The position numbers were made by a program, and so were the translations under genes. The notes under the pieces were generated by a model. The model had not been told where the DNA came from and ran no database searches. It worked only from the letters and a program-made list of their open reading frames with translations. Shown one piece after another: positions 1 to 14,504 of a DNA stretch of 64,000 bases (positions within the stretch are counted from its first letter, which is position 1; each line of letters starts with the position of its first letter). Source of the stretch: Galaxea fascicularis (Eukaryota > Cnidaria > Anthozoa > Scleractinia > Euphylliidae); NCBI GenBank assembly GCA_948470475.1, contig OX419346.1, positions 18,114,504-18,178,503 on the forward strand, in the 5' to 3' direction.

Positions 1-395
1 TTTTCCCGTAACGACCGAACGTTCGAGGTTATTAAGTTGTTTATTATATGGCTAACATAACGGTTCTAAGGGGAAAAAAATTAGTTCAAGCACAAGTCGT
101 CGCTTCACGGTAATCTATTCACTAATTTTTTTCCAAACTCAGGTCAAACGTTTCACTAACAGTTTTCCTGGTCATGTTTTCAGTTGTTTGCTCTAGAGAC
201 ACCAATTTTCAATATAAATAAAACAAATGTGGCCTTTGGATGACTTTTTGTTGTTTTTGTTCCTAATTTGCATCATCCGTAATCGGCCCGTGGGCATTAC
301 GGGAGAATAATGCCCTGGCGCTTCGCTTCGCTTAGCCAATCAGAGCGGGCGTTATATCGTATACAAACACTAGCCATATAATAAAGTTAGTTATT
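1..395. repeat. Dispersed repeat copy (shared with 22495-22710)
   Basis: Shares long blocks with 22495-22710, notably CGGCCCGTGGGCATTACGGG followed by GAGAAT, then AGCCAATCAGAGCG and GCGTTATATCG. Both copies start near TTTTCCCGTAA/AAACCGAACGTT and end with AGCCAT.AATAAAGT. The left end is cut by the window edge. The class is unknown. Confidence 0.6.
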
Positions 396-1852
396 TTTAT
401 TTATTTTGTAAACTGGCAGAACGGTTGCAGCTACCTGACGGGAAAACCACTTAGTTAGCGTTTCCATTGTTAATTAGACCCTTCGCCATGGCGCGCGCTG
501 TAGAAGGCCACCGACTTGAATGAAAACAGACAAAAAATCAAAAACATATGTCAACAACATGCCCCTAATGTGATACTTGAATTATTTGGCAAAAACACCT
601 AAAGTATCGGATTAAAACCTTCAAACACGAGAGACAGTGTTTCATCGGGATATCCAAACACCGAGAAGAGAGTTGAAAATACGACGCGCAGCGGAGTATT
701 TTTGACGGAATTCTCCGTGTTTGGATGGTCGATGAAACACTGTCTCTCGTGTTTGATATATCTTCTCAATTGAAACAAAAACTAAGGAATTAACAGAGAA
801 GAAAAATCGTCAAAATCTATGCTAATTAAGACCAGGTATCCAAACCCCCTTCACGGTTGTGATTTCCTTGTTTTAACTTGATGAATTATTAATGAGTTTG
901 AGAAATCATGATTGTTGTTTTGATAAAATGTCTGACTGGGAAACTTTTAATAATGCCGGCCAAAACATCTTTTGAAAACCACCAAAACAAATAATGCTTT
1001 TGTATCAATGAAACCATCATCGTTTTCATTTCTGTTCAGTGTAAATAAGCTAACGTCGTGAGCGATTCTTCAGTAAATACTAGCTAATAATCACCAGAAG
1101 GTCACCAAGTTTAGTTTTTAAATCAACAGTTCTGCTTTTTGTCTCTGCTCTCCTTGACTTTTTTTTATGTTATTTCCGTTGTATTCCTTTACAAAGATTT
1201 TTTTCTGGTTTAAAAGTCTAACCTTTGCTTTTTATAAATACAATATTTTTCCTGGGAACGTGGATCACTTTCAGCAGTTTCATTTCTTTTTTTGATGGTT
1301 GCGCGTGCTCTCGTCCTCCTGTTGCTTCTTGTGTTGGTTTGAACAGCAGGCCTCGTGCTTTCATTTCCACAAAATGAGATCCCAAAATAATTTTTCCAGT
1401 AATTTACTCGCCTGCTAACATCGTCGTAATTTATTTCTATTGAGTAACAGACAACGCGGCAACAATTCGACCATATGGTGATCTGATTGTTTATGCAGAA
1501 ACCTAAAACTAAGAAACATTGTTTGTTAGTTTAAGGGCGAATATTTTCAACTTTGAGTCAAATGCAGCTGCTTTCGACTTTATGAGGGGATGAACGAATT
1601 CCGCGGTTTTGTGAAGTCAAGAGATCAAAGATTTTTGTGGTATTTAAGTGATTTTCCCATCCGAAATAATTACATCTTTGGTTGAAAAACTGCAGGTACG
1701 TTGCATGGATTCAAGGTGCTTTTAATCCAGTTCCTAAAAGAACTATCATGTTTTTCAAGGATTTTCCTTCTTCTAAAAATTCAGAGCATTTGACAGCTCT
1801 TTACTCACACATGTTTCTTCTGTTTTGTTTCTTGAAGTGCATTATACTTGCG
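396..1852. other. Upstream region of the receptor gene
   Basis: AT-rich sequence with one foldback (621-756). No coding exon, TATA box or other promoter element could be supported; the receptor's 5' UTR probably begins here or further left. Confidence 0.4.
621..756. repeat. Short foldback element
   Basis: Terminal inverted arms TCAAACACGAGAGACAGTGT / ACACTGTCTCTCGTGTTTGA extend inward to TTTCATC / GATGAAA. A second inner pair (ATCCAAACACCGAGAA / TTCTCCGTGTTTGGAT) makes it a double-arm hairpin. MITE-like. Confidence 0.7.
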
Positions 1853-1946
1853 ATGCTTGACACAAAATACGTCTGCACTTTCAAGTTGTTTCTCGGCCTC
1901 TTTCTCCTGGTTTGGCAAGCGCAAAACGAAGCTCTCGCTACACAAG
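1853..1946 (+). CDS. Receptor exon 1: signal peptide
   Basis: Starting at ATG 1853 the exon encodes a short polar head, a hydrophobic core (KLFLGLFLLVW) and a small-residue cleavage region near QAQ-NEA. It ends in phase 1 at a GTAAGA donor. The next coding exon starts in the matching phase with the first CUB cysteine. In-frame upstream ATGs (1748, 1811) would lengthen the N-terminus by 35 or 14 residues; the longer versions look less like a signal peptide. No convincing TATA box or initiator was identified upstream. Confidence 0.7.
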
Positions 1947-2609
1947 GTAAGATGGAAAAACCGAGTAACATATGCTTCAGTTGCCTTACTAACACCGCAA
2001 ATGGTAACAGTTGTTTTAAAATGTTCTTGACTAGCAACTAAGACCTTCTTGAACGTCCTCAAGAGCAGTATTCACTCTCAAGACAAGTTCCTTTTAACTG
2101 TGCTATTTACTGGACTTAAAAGAGGAAGACAAATAGATTCCATGTTGCCGTGCGTCCGTTCAGTAATAGATCACAGATGGCGTCGAATGGTGGTAGGGAC
2201 AAAAAAGATGGCACACAAATAGATAGTAAAGTCAATGTCATTGATGTTCTTAACATGCTTTGGAGTCTTCTGTAATCTATTACTGAACAGACGCACGGCA
2301 ACATGGAATCGAGTTGTTTTATATCATAAAGAAACTTTTTGTGTTTTGTTTAGTGGCGCTCGACTGAGACTCCTCGAATATTTTGTTCAAGTCGTTTTCT
2401 ACAAAAAAAAGTATCTTTTTTACTTTTTTTTTCTTTTTGTTTTTTGTTTTTTACTTCTTCTCCTTGCTTTTACAATTGATCCACAGCCTCGATAACTCCT
2501 TTTTCTACTTCTTTGTTCGCCCACTATCATGGTAAAATGTCCTCTAAGTTTTCAAAAATTTCCGTCATTTTAAATGAAAAAATAAAAATAAAAAAAAATA
2601 ATAATAGTG

Positions 2610-2658
<49 letters not shown>

Positions 2659-5600
2659 TAAAGATCGTAAGTAAGAACGAATCAAAATGCATGCATAATA
2701 CCCCTTATTATATGATTTGTTTCTGCAGGATGTGGTTCCGTGGTAAACAATACACTGAAAAGCCCCGGGTACCCCAGTAATTACCCGAACGATATCAGTT
2801 GTGTTTACAGGGTGTCCATTCCACCCAACATGGCTCTTAAGATTGTCTTTGAATATTTTCATCTGGAATATGGTTTTCCATGCAGGTAAGTAACGATGCA
2901 TCTTGTAAAGTCGTGCAGGGGACATAAAACTCGAAATGAAATGCAGTCCTCGAACATGTGTCTTTAGTTGAGGTTTAGCAATGTCGCATCAAAACAAAAA
3001 AATACAACAACAACGAAATATCAGAACTGGAATCTATAAGTAGCTCTCCATGCTTGCAGGTGTGAATGTTTGGACTGCCTGGTGAACAAAAAAAAATGAA
3101 CACAACTAAAAAAAATGAACTGGTTTTCGTCCCTTTGCTTTTGATTAAATTAGGTAACATCGGTGTCCCTTTCTTGTACCTTTCTTGCACCTTTTAACAT
3201 TTATACTTTGATGAATCATTTCCATCACACTCATGTTGACACATTTATTGGTGAGAATAAGAAACATCACGCCTAATCACTTATTAACAAGTTTACGTAA
3301 ACTTTACTATAGCAACGTTACAACCTGTTGGGAACACCCTTAATTTTAACTTTAATTGATAATAACTGAAAAATGATTGCGTCGACCCTAACTTTGAATT
3401 CAAGTTGAAAAATAATTAGTGTGAAGGTAGTTTGCAAAGTTATAAAAACGCCTTTGGAGTGGATTCAGAGCCACCTTACGTTTTCCTTCGAAATTGTTTC
3501 GAAGATTGGGCGAAGTTGATTGTGATATAGCGACGTTTTCCTTTGTCTCGATACTCGGTTGCCACAAGGGGGAAATATAACGATTTTACCCGGTTTGAAT
3601 TCAAGGAAAGCATAATTAAGTCTCTTTTATCTTTACCAAAGAGACCAACAAAACTCCAAGCGTTCACATGTGTTTCTACTGTTGCAATGCCGCATCATTG
3701 CTTTACAAATTATTTTGAGAGTGGGGTAACATTTTACATTTTTTTTATTCATATACAGTATATCTGAATTTGTGGTGGTTTAATTCGGTTTTTCACCCAT
3801 ACAGGGGCATCAGTTCAACTGACAAAGATTGAGGATAGGATCCGAGTTTAGTTTCAGCTGTCATTAGGTCAGGATTACCGGGTAATCCTGACCTAATGAC
3901 AGCTGCAACTAAACTCGGATTATAACGGTTATAACTCTGGTGGCACGAAACAAATGCAATGGATCGACTGAATGGCCGACCCTGAAAACTATTAAGGTTA
4001 ATAAACAGCAGATACATCTTTGCATTGAATGACCACAAACTGTACACAATTTTCCTTACAGCTCGGACTATTTAGAGATTGCCGATGAAAACAATGCTAC
4101 AGTAGATAAATTCTGTGGTGATGAAACTGGGAAGGAAGTTCTTGTAGGTGGAAACTACGCTGTCCTAAAATTTTCTTCAGACTTCTCTGTGCGCGAAAAA
4201 GGATTTGAGATTTCTTTCAAGGCTGCTAAACCTAGTAAGTGCACTCGCAATGCAAAGTATTAGACTTTGAGAATAGAGCGGCTTCCAATAGGCCATATTC
4301 GTATTCTCGGTATTGAACTGGATCTAGCATGAAGTGGAGGCTCTTGCGGGGGAATACATCTACAGTATGAAAAGATTCCCCCGGAAGAGCCTCCACTTCA
4401 TGCTAGATCCAGTTCAATACCGAGAATGCGAATATGGTCTATTGAGTGTCGTAAAACCAAAATTACTCTGACCAATCACAAGAGACACAGAAAGCTCAGT
4501 GAACCGATCAAAATTTGAAGTAACTAAATGTTATTAACCAACGCGAAGCGCGGGAAAATGTGCGCGTGCAACTTGCGATTAGTTCTGGTTTTGCTTCTCA
4601 TTGGCTGAGAAAGTGGCGCGGGTTTTGTCAACCAATCACAGAGCGAAGTGAAGCAAAACCAAAGCAAATGCGAATTTCTCTTGTAATAGCACACTCAAAC
4701 AAAATTACTCAATTCTGATTGGTCGAGAGCAGTACAATTAATCCCAAATGGTACTCCGTAGGAGTACCTATTAAGTTTTCATGACAACGGCGCGTAAGTT
4801 CGTTATTTTGTTGAATGTACTATAAATAAAATAATCGCACGACCTTCTCGTACAACTCGGGATTAATAGATACTCGTGATTTTGAAAGTTCTTAAATTGC
4901 AGTAGCCTAAAGGCTCGTGCAATTTTGAGAACTTTCAAAATCACTCCTACCTATTAATCCCGAATTGTACTCGAGGTCGTGCGTGAGTTCTTTGGGAGTG
5001 GCGTATCGTTCTTTGGGAGTGGCGCTGGTGGAGTGCGGACGCATCTTTGAGTGCTCCGCCTTACTTCTTGACATCCATTTCAAAGACACTATTTAACTAT
5101 GCCTAATGTGTCAGTAGCCTCTTTAAAAAGGGAAAATGACAGTCTCAAGGATGAAATCGCCGCCCTTAAGTAAAATTTGGAAGAGCTGCAGCAGTCTATC
5201 AAACGACAAGATTCGCAAGCTTCCAACAATGGCGGCGAACAAGCCTCTAACAATGCCGGCAAACAACTTACTCGTTTGATTACGGACGCTGAGACCCTTA
5301 GCACCCTGGAATTTTCTGGGAAATCATATGAGGAGTTACCGTAAAAAAAAAACGTTCAGAAAGTCATTAAAAACAGGTGTTCCTTTTCTCTTCTCATTTC
5401 CATTGCATATCACGTTAACGAAAATTTCTATCTTCGTTTGTATATGATTGACAAGTATTATCTTACCTTTTAGCCTTACCCAAGATACTGCTCTCACATC
5501 CAGCTCCTTCCATGCTTGTGTATCAGGGTCGGAAACTGTCATGCGCAATAACAGCAAATGGAACGCTTCCCATATACGTAGCCTTTGTATGGAACTCTTT

Positions 5601-8600
5601 AGTATTGGTAAATAAAACTAAATCTGCCGAAGTTGTTTTGATGGAACAAGGAAACTACAGCTGTGTGGCTACCAACAAATACGGAAGTGTCACAAAAGTC
5701 ATCGTCGTTTCTTTTCTTCGTAAGTCTCTTGTTTGTTTGTTTGTTTGTTTTAACGGTAATGGGCCAACCTAAACAAATTACCCCTTCACAGCTAATAACA
5801 AGGTAACGTAGGTTGACCTTGAATTGTCATCTTAGAAAATGCGCATTCAGTTAGTTACTCCCTATGTTGAGAAGCAGAAAGAGAAAAATACACCATGTAA
5901 AATGTTATGGAAGAAAAAAAACACAATTCGTCGACAAAACGAAACTAACTTGACCTTTGCTTAAATGTTTCAATGGTGCCGTTAACAATTTTTAATAAGA
6001 ATTTAGTTGGTATGATAATGTGAAAAAAAAAAAAAACAATCAAAAATTACCGAAGATATGAAAAAGTAGCAATTGAATTAAGCATATACTATGCTAAAGT
6101 TTTGTGAAAGGTCGTTGTGTTTAAGAGATAGATGGTTTCTGTTTGTTTTGACAGCTTGTCTCCGGGTTGTCAACAATGCATTGATAAGTCCTGGATACCC
6201 AAACAACTATCCGAACAATATACACTGCATTCAGAAATTACCCATTCCACACCACATGGCACTGAAATTTGTCTTTCATAATTTTGACGTAGAACTTTAT
6301 TACCGCTGTGGGTAAGTTGCTTTTCTTTTTTGTTAATATTTAATTTGTTTATTTCGTTTTTTGTTACCATGCTATATTACCATTTTGACAACTTAACAAC
6401 AACAACGAAAATGACGCGCAAAATTTCCATCTAAGTGTGCGTACGAAGCGCAGGGTTCCTAAGGCAGGTGGCGTCATTGATCCCTTTAAAGAGGAAAATT
6501 TGCTGAAACCATAAACAAACAATAAAATTACCTACAGATATGAAAAAATTATGGAGGAATTTTGCATGGTGGATTTAAAGTTATGATGCCCAACTCGGGG
6601 AGAACAACTCCCAAAAACAATCATTGTCATAGTTTTAATCCCTTTGGCGGCATAATATGTGGTTATGAAAAACAAAACAATACCAACAAAAAACGGCCTG
6701 CATAATATTAATGTCGAGCAGGACAAATGATACCACAAATCACTGTTCTTTCCTTGCAGATACGACTACCTGGAGATTGCTGATAATAATAATGCAATAG
6801 CTGGTAAATACTGCGGCAATCAAACTGGGAAGGTAGTTGTTGTAGGAGGGGACTATGCAGTGTTTACATTTTATTCTGACTCTAGTGCACCAGCAAAAGG
6901 ATTTGTGATCATTTTCACCGTGGTTCAACCGAGTAAGTCCAGTACGAAATGCGACAACTTCCTCCGTCTTTCTGCACTTGCAGTTTGTAAATTGGTGGAT
7001 GTTGATGCATTTCAAAGTGTCTTCTCTCAAACCACAACAATAACAACCATTTTATTTGTAATGGTAACAGGACTGAGTGGAGTCCAATTCGGTCTGTAAT
7101 CATAAGAGTGATAACAAAATCCGATTTGTTCATCACGAGTATGATTACAGACCGAACTGGACGACACGAAATCTTAGTACCAATTAATCATAAAATTACA
7201 ATTTCCGAGAAAAAAGAAAGAACTCGTCTGTGCCATAGGATAAACAAAATCACTACTGTCTTCTAGAATCCTGTCATTGTTCAAGGGAAAAAATTATCCA
7301 TCTTGAAGAAAGCCCCAATTCAAGAGTTTGTGCAGTGTTATTATGGTGATTGAAACCAAGGTTGTGATTGGTTGATTTCAACTACAACTTTGAATGTGAT
7401 TGGCTTATTGAACTGTCCGATAACAAACTGTCCAACTAATAACACACTGTCCGATAACATCTTGGCAAGAGTTTTTCAGAGTTTTTCAGTTAAACCAATC
7501 ACAATCGAGGGAATTGTAATTTTTATGATTATGCTAGATATAGTGTAGTACAGCAAAAAAAGAGATAAACTTGCATGAACCAAAAAACTCAGAATAGTAA
7601 AAGTAAAATGAGCTGAGTAGTTACAAAAACGATTATGCTTTAAAATCAAACGCTCCTTGAATATTTTGCTTGATAGCATGCTATTATGGGTGATGAGCAG
7701 ACCAAAGAGAGGGTGAAAGAAGAAAAAGGAAAGTGAATTATAGGAATACAGGATTGTATGGTGTCTTCTCAATAAAAAAATGAAATAATCCCAAAAGCAC
7801 CGAATAACCTTTCCCTGTCAGGTAAATGTACGTCAGCGGTCATGACTAGCGCCTGCCCACTTTAATGAAGCGTGTCCTCTGCATCTACCACAGTTTTGAG
7901 TGCGTAATGTCTTCACTCTTCTTCTTCGGAAATCACTTCACTGGCTGTGGTGATTTCCCAGTGGGTCGCAATGGCCTTATTTTTTCCCCTATCTTTTAGT
8001 TCCACCAAGGATTTTGCTGCCCAATCCAGCTCCGGTGGTACGTGTATACGAAGGGCAATACCTTCAGTGCTCAGCCATTGGAACTCTACCCGTATACGTA
8101 TCCATTACAGACAGCACTTCATACTTATTTGGGAATAGGACAAACAGTTTAGATGCGATGATGAAGGAAGAAGGGAACTACACCTGTGTGGCAACCAACA
8201 GATATGGAACTGACAAAAGAGTTATTCCAGTCATGTTTAAAGGTACGATTTTTCTTTGGCAGGACTAGAGGAAAACAGTCATTTCGAAGAATTCGTGAAA
8301 ACCCGTACCTCTAATGACTGAAGACGCTATTTTTGTGATCAGGAGAAACCGGACGCAACGAAGGCTAAGGATTTCGGACTAACAAGAATAGATAAAATAT
8401 ATATACAGTCAATTGTAACAGCCTTTCTCGAATTGATACTGCAAACACGTATATATACCCTGTCAGATGTTCATGGAAATCAACTCAAGTCTGTTTAAAG
8501 TCAATGTTTTTCAATCCAGTTCTATACAATGGCAACCCCTTTCAAGCGATCGAATTTTTTCGTTTGATTTTTTTTCTTTCACTACTTTCAACTGACTTCA

Positions 8601-11600
8601 ACATTTGGGTTGAATTAACAATTTAGTTTTTCTAGTTGCGATTAGGTTTCTAATATATTAAGCTTTGTTTCGGTTGCTTTTTTAAAACCTTAAAAGGAAA
8701 TATACTCGGAAGGCATAATGACCAATTCATATCCAATCATTTACTGCTTTATGCCTATCTTAAGTATGACATATTTGTGTGAAACATGAAAAGCACATTT
8801 CAACCGTGGCACATTAATATTGTACTTGGTGTTGACAGTCGCTAAAACAAACGGAAACTATGGAATTTTGTTTGGCAGGATGTGATGCGATGGTAAACAA
8901 TACACTGACGAGTCACAGGTACCCCAACAAATATCTGCACAACCTGGACTGTGAATACAAAGTACCTTCTCCTCAAGGCATGGCTTTGCAAATATACTTT
9001 AAAGATTTTTATGTGCAGAGCCACTTCTCATGCAAGTAAGAAGAACACTATGTTATTAATTATTCATTATTAATTTGACTTGATTAACGAAAACTTCCTC
9101 TTTTAGAGGGAAATAGGTGTTGAACTCTAATTCCAGCCCCCCCCCCCCCCACCCCCCACATAGTAAAGCTAATTGCAACTCTATATCCTATGGTGAGTAT
9201 GGACAAGGCTTGTTAAGCATACAGAATAACAATTTCATAAGTTATCCACTCTCCTTATAAGCATAAATAATGTAGCTGTCATTCATAAGAAAAATTCATT
9301 ACAGAAAAAAAAATCCCCTGATGTAAGGTTACGCTTACCCCGCGTATACCGTCAAATTTCTGCCAGTTCTGGAAATATTCATTTAAACTTGTGAAGGTTA
9401 AACTGAAAGGTATCGTTTAGTATCTTCTAGTACTATTGAGGATACTAAAGAGCGCGTAAACAGGTACAAAACAAAGGCACTCTGTCATTTTGTTGTGGAA
9501 TATAACAAACGTTGTCTTGGTGGGGAAATGAACAATAGCCGTCTGCCAATTGTGGTGTTACTTCTTTTAAGAGATTATGCACTATCTTTTATATATAAAG
9601 ATTAGGCTTTCGACCCTGAGTACCCCTATACCACCTGGGCTTAAATCAGCAATTAGTTGGTAAGGTTGTTAGTTAGTTAGTTACTTAGTTAACAAATTGC
9701 TAGTTGAATACCTTAATTAAGTTTCTATATATTCATATATTTTCTTTTCATAATGGGTTGACTAGCACGTGTGGTTCGTCAGTTCCCTTCTAGTCTTCCC
9801 CACTGCTTTGTTATTTTATTTTTATTATGTTTCATGTAATTGCAGTGAAAATGGAATAAAAAAACGAACAAAGAGTGATCTTTTTTGCAGTTCAGATTAT
9901 TTGCAGATCGCGGGTGTTAATTACTGTGGTTACCAAACTAGAAGGTTTGTTTTGGTCAGCGTGAACACCCAGAACTTACACATCATATTTCACACAAACG
10001 GCGCCATCGAAAAAAGAGGATTTGTTATACAATTCGCTGCTGTTGAAAACGGTAAGTAGAAAGTTAGCGAGGGTGGGGGGGGGGGGAGGGGGTGGGGAGG
10101 GGGTGGGGAGGGGAAGGCGCTTGAGACTGTTAGCTTGCATAATGTTGTTTTCGCTATTGTTTGCGTAGTATTCTTTTTGCAGGTGCATGGTTTGATTTTT
10201 TTGTCTTTTATATACGAATCTTGTTTTAATCATGTTTTTTGTTTCATTTGGTTTTTCCCCAACACCCCCCCCCCCCCCCCCCATCACCGTTCTAATGATC
10301 CGTCCCCACAAGACCGTGGAGGGAGCTGTTTGACCTTGAAATGATGACCAACAACAACACTAAAGCATGGAAGTAACAAATCTGTCTCCACATGTTCCTA
10401 AAAATGAAAGCCTAGGGTATTGTATATTTATTCCAGTTTCATAACAAACGTTCCTAACTGGCTATATATACATGTTCACCGGACTTATAAGCTTTCAACC
10501 TTTACAATCCTTATACACAGTAACACCATGCCTTCGATAATAGTATGGAGTGACTTTTTGCGAATATCCTTAGAACGAAAACCCAGATACAAGTGTTATT
10601 GCACAGGGAAGCATTACATATCTATTTACTCCGTGCCAAAGAGAATTACTGGTTATGCTCAGTCAGGGGTAGGAAGGTTAAATGGAATGCCAACGTTTAA
10701 ACCGTGCCATAGAAAATACAGGAAAGCCGTTGCACATTTGTCGATCGGTATTCCACTCAACCTTAGCTTCTTATCATGCATCGCATTGATTGTGTAAGGC
10801 TATGTAACTATTTTCTATAACATGGTTTACAATAGTTGAAGTACAAATCCTTCTCGTGATGTACTATGAAATATCCCACTTGTCGCTTATATTTCTATCT
10901 TTGCATAAACACTAGCCTAAAGGCTCATATGTATCCGAAAAAAAATACAAACGACTCGTTGGACGTTCCATGGTATACCAATCGAAAGCACTGTATAACT
11001 AGTATTTATACAACAGCTTTATGCATTCTGATTGGCTGTACTTTTAATAATATGTCACAAAGCCATGTACACACTTAATGTAAATTAATTTGATTTGAAT
11101 AGATTATTGTGCAAACAATAAACCAAATAAAACATATATGTGACATTAATGAAAGAAACGGTATTTGGTATGATTTAGTCTGCAGACTGGCGTGTTCCTA
11201 TTTACGGTCGGCTGGTTTCTGGAAAACCTGGTCCTGCAAAAATGTAACTTCTCTAAAGAGCATCGTCAAATGTGTACCAACAACTACTAAGAAACTGTAA
11301 GATCGTGTTAGTATAGCTAATAGCATGACCTGTAGTGGTATTTGGCAATAATACCGCGAGTAACATTTCAAAATTGTCCAAAATCCCACGAGCCGCGAAG
11401 CGGCGAGTGATATTTGGAGAATTCTGAAATATTACGAGCCGGTGTTACAGGTACAGGTCATGCTATTATTTGTTTATAATGGAAGCCGAGAAATTTTTGG
11501 TAACGCACAAGAGACCTTGTTTTGTTCGTATTTCTTTTTACTGCTTTTTCGGCAAGCTTTTGTATTTCTTCCCCGGAAATTTCCGGGAATCTTGCCGCCA

Positions 11601-14468
11601 TTTTTTGAAAACAAAAGCAAAAACGTCATTGTGTTCAGTGTTGTCATGGTAATTTTGTTATACCATCCATTTAAGCTGTTAAACCACTGTTCCGCGGAAA
11701 TAGTGATACTATCAACCAATCAAATCTCCGAATTTTCTCGGCTTATATTATAAATTAAACTGGTTTATTTGACACCTTTTAGCCAAATAATTAGAATGAT
11801 TTTTTCAAAAACGTTGACACTGCAAATCACAAATAAAATAGCCAGCACCCAGACCAGTTTCCTTGTTGGTTCAGTTTGTAGAGCTCCGGCTCAGTGCACC
11901 GGTATCTTCATTCCAATTAAATCAATCAATCTTTATTTATACAGGAAATCGTATCATATTTATATGGTCTTCCCAGGACTCGCGGGAATCTAGCCAAAAG
12001 TACATTGATTAACTATTTAACTCAGAGAATAAAATGCAATAATCTGTAACAAAAACTGTGCATGGCTTGACTCTGGGAGTATCACCTTTGTCCGTTCAAC
12101 ATCCTTTCTTTTCTTGATGGTCTTTCCGTCTGATTTCACTCCTTGGTCATTTACCTATCCTATTTGTTTCTCAATGGCTTGTGATCATCTTTACGTCAAT
12201 GTTGATGGTTCCCGAGTCTGTTGACAAATCAAGAAGTATAACAAAGGCAACGTATTGAAGATGAATCCTAACAGAGATTTATTCTCTTTTCTCAGACATC
12301 TGTTTTCAAGCACTACACCATTCCTAGCCGACGATTTGTTTGATAACTTGACGAATCTGGTATTGCTGTGAGTGAAACGTCGATAATAGTCCAATACGCA
12401 TGCCTCAATATAATTATGGCGATATCTAATATTTAATTAATATGTAGCGCATCAATGAATGGCGCAATCGACAATTGCCGTAATGATTTTAAATATGAGA
12501 TTAAATGACAAGCCAAGTAGACAAGTATAAGTACATTCCCCATCCGGATCATAGCAAAGCTCTGAAGTTTTGTAGGTCTAGATCTCATTCAAACCTGAAG
12601 GATTCCAAGCAAGTTGAATTTCGCTTATGGGGTACGAGCACCCACGTCTGCTCTCTATAAATTTCTTTGTAAAATGTACAAGATCTGGATTGTTATATTT
12701 CGTTGAGTTCAAATAAGATCTCTACAAAACGTAGCAGTTTTGTTAACATTGGTATTGTATGTCTAGCTGTGGACCCAAGAAATATATTTTAAAAGAACGC
12801 ATCAATAAATGCCAATTTCGCTATTCTGGATGCACTATCTGTACAAACTTGTAAGCAAAAAGTCAAAAGGACGACAGAGGATAGAAATATTCCATGGAGC
12901 ATACTCACAGAAAGTCAGTGTGATACATCGAATCTACAAGGTCCGCGGAGCAATTTTTTAAAGTTCGGGGGCCGCTCCCCCCTCTTCGACATACGGGGAA
13001 AAGCAGGGAGGGAGGTGACGCTAGGAAAGGTTAATCCGCAGCTAACTCAGTTTAATTCAAAAGACTTATTCCGTTAAGCTTGGTTGTTTCCCCACGAGGT
13101 CTAACAGCTTTAGCCGACCACCGTGACTACCATGCATTTTTGAAAATCTATTTTACTAAATATTTTTTTTTTTACAAAAAGTGGGGTGGGGGTAACTAAA
13201 GTTACGAAACTTGAAAAATTTTGAGTCTACAAGATTAGCATTTGAACATGCGCGACACACGCGTGCTCTTTACTTTTTATGGATTTGGTGTGTGTTGCTT
13301 ACGCGCGCGCGCGCGCTCGGCTAAAAACCCTTTCGAGCCTCCTAAAGACGTCAACATTACTACACGGCCTTAAACACTACCTTCAATACTACTTTCCTTT
13401 TACTTTTCATACTCTTCAGTGTAACGTTACTATAACTACTTCTTTCGTACCATTAACAGAGATCTTCGTTCTAACGCAATTGTACATCTCAGTGGTGTTG
13501 TCTTTGCTAAACTAAGAAAGCTGCAAATACTGTGAGTATAGGTGACGTCTGGAGAAAATAATAGCGAAATACAGGTTATGGTTTGCGGCCCCTTTCAGAA
13601 TATAGCCTGATGTTCTAGAGCATTTTCGTTAAGAGAAGTGGTATTTGATGGTTTTTGGTTTTCCTTTAACGTCCAAAATATGAAAACGAAAGAAAACGTT
13701 GGGGAAAATTTAGTTTAAGGCAGGGGAGTCCTTTGTCTTATAGTCATACCCCACAAAATAGGAAACATGTAAATGACGTTATTTCTTTATTTACTCAGGG
13801 ATCTGTCTTCTAACGCTATTGCAACGTTACCGGAAGATTCGTTTATGAATCTGACTAATCTAGAAAAGCTGTGAGTTACGATGAAGCGTGGCAGCAGAGT
13901 GACAATATCGTATGGTCTCTCTCAGTGAATGTTGTTATAAATTAGAAAGCCTTTTGCCGACGTTACACTATCATTATGATAATGACGTCGAGAGCAAAAC
14001 ATATTGACCATGAAATGTGTCTTATAATGAACCACAACAACTACTTTCACCAAAAAACAGCACTTAAAACAATGCCTTTGTTCATGTTTGTATGTACACT
14101 TGATAGGAATACAATAGATAAATTCTACCTCAAATGAGAAAAGTGTAGTTTTGCGCACCTTTTTGTGCTTGTTAATTAGTCCTTTTTGGAATCGAGAAAA
14201 AAAAACACCTTTTGCTTGAAGTAAAACTATGGGATCAAAATTAGCTTCCAAACCCGTTACATCAAAGAAAGTTTAATTTACTTCAAAAAATGTCTAACAG
14301 GACTTTGTCTTCGAATACCATCAAACTCCTACCCGATGGTGTGTTTGCAAAACTGGCAAAGCTGCGGAGTCTGTAAGTAATAAAATCAGTACACTTCGCG
14401 CAGCCCCTATATAATGAATCGCAGTATTCGTTTTATAATAGCGGGTGTTCATTCACGTGACCATCGGC

Positions 14469-14504
<36 letters not shown>

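Noticed and set aside
10420..10797. 125-codon open frame in the receptor intron after CUB 3
   Set aside because: Starts without ATG, no domain or signal, no compatible splice sites; the LRR N-cap exon at 11179 already links the flanking exons in phase.
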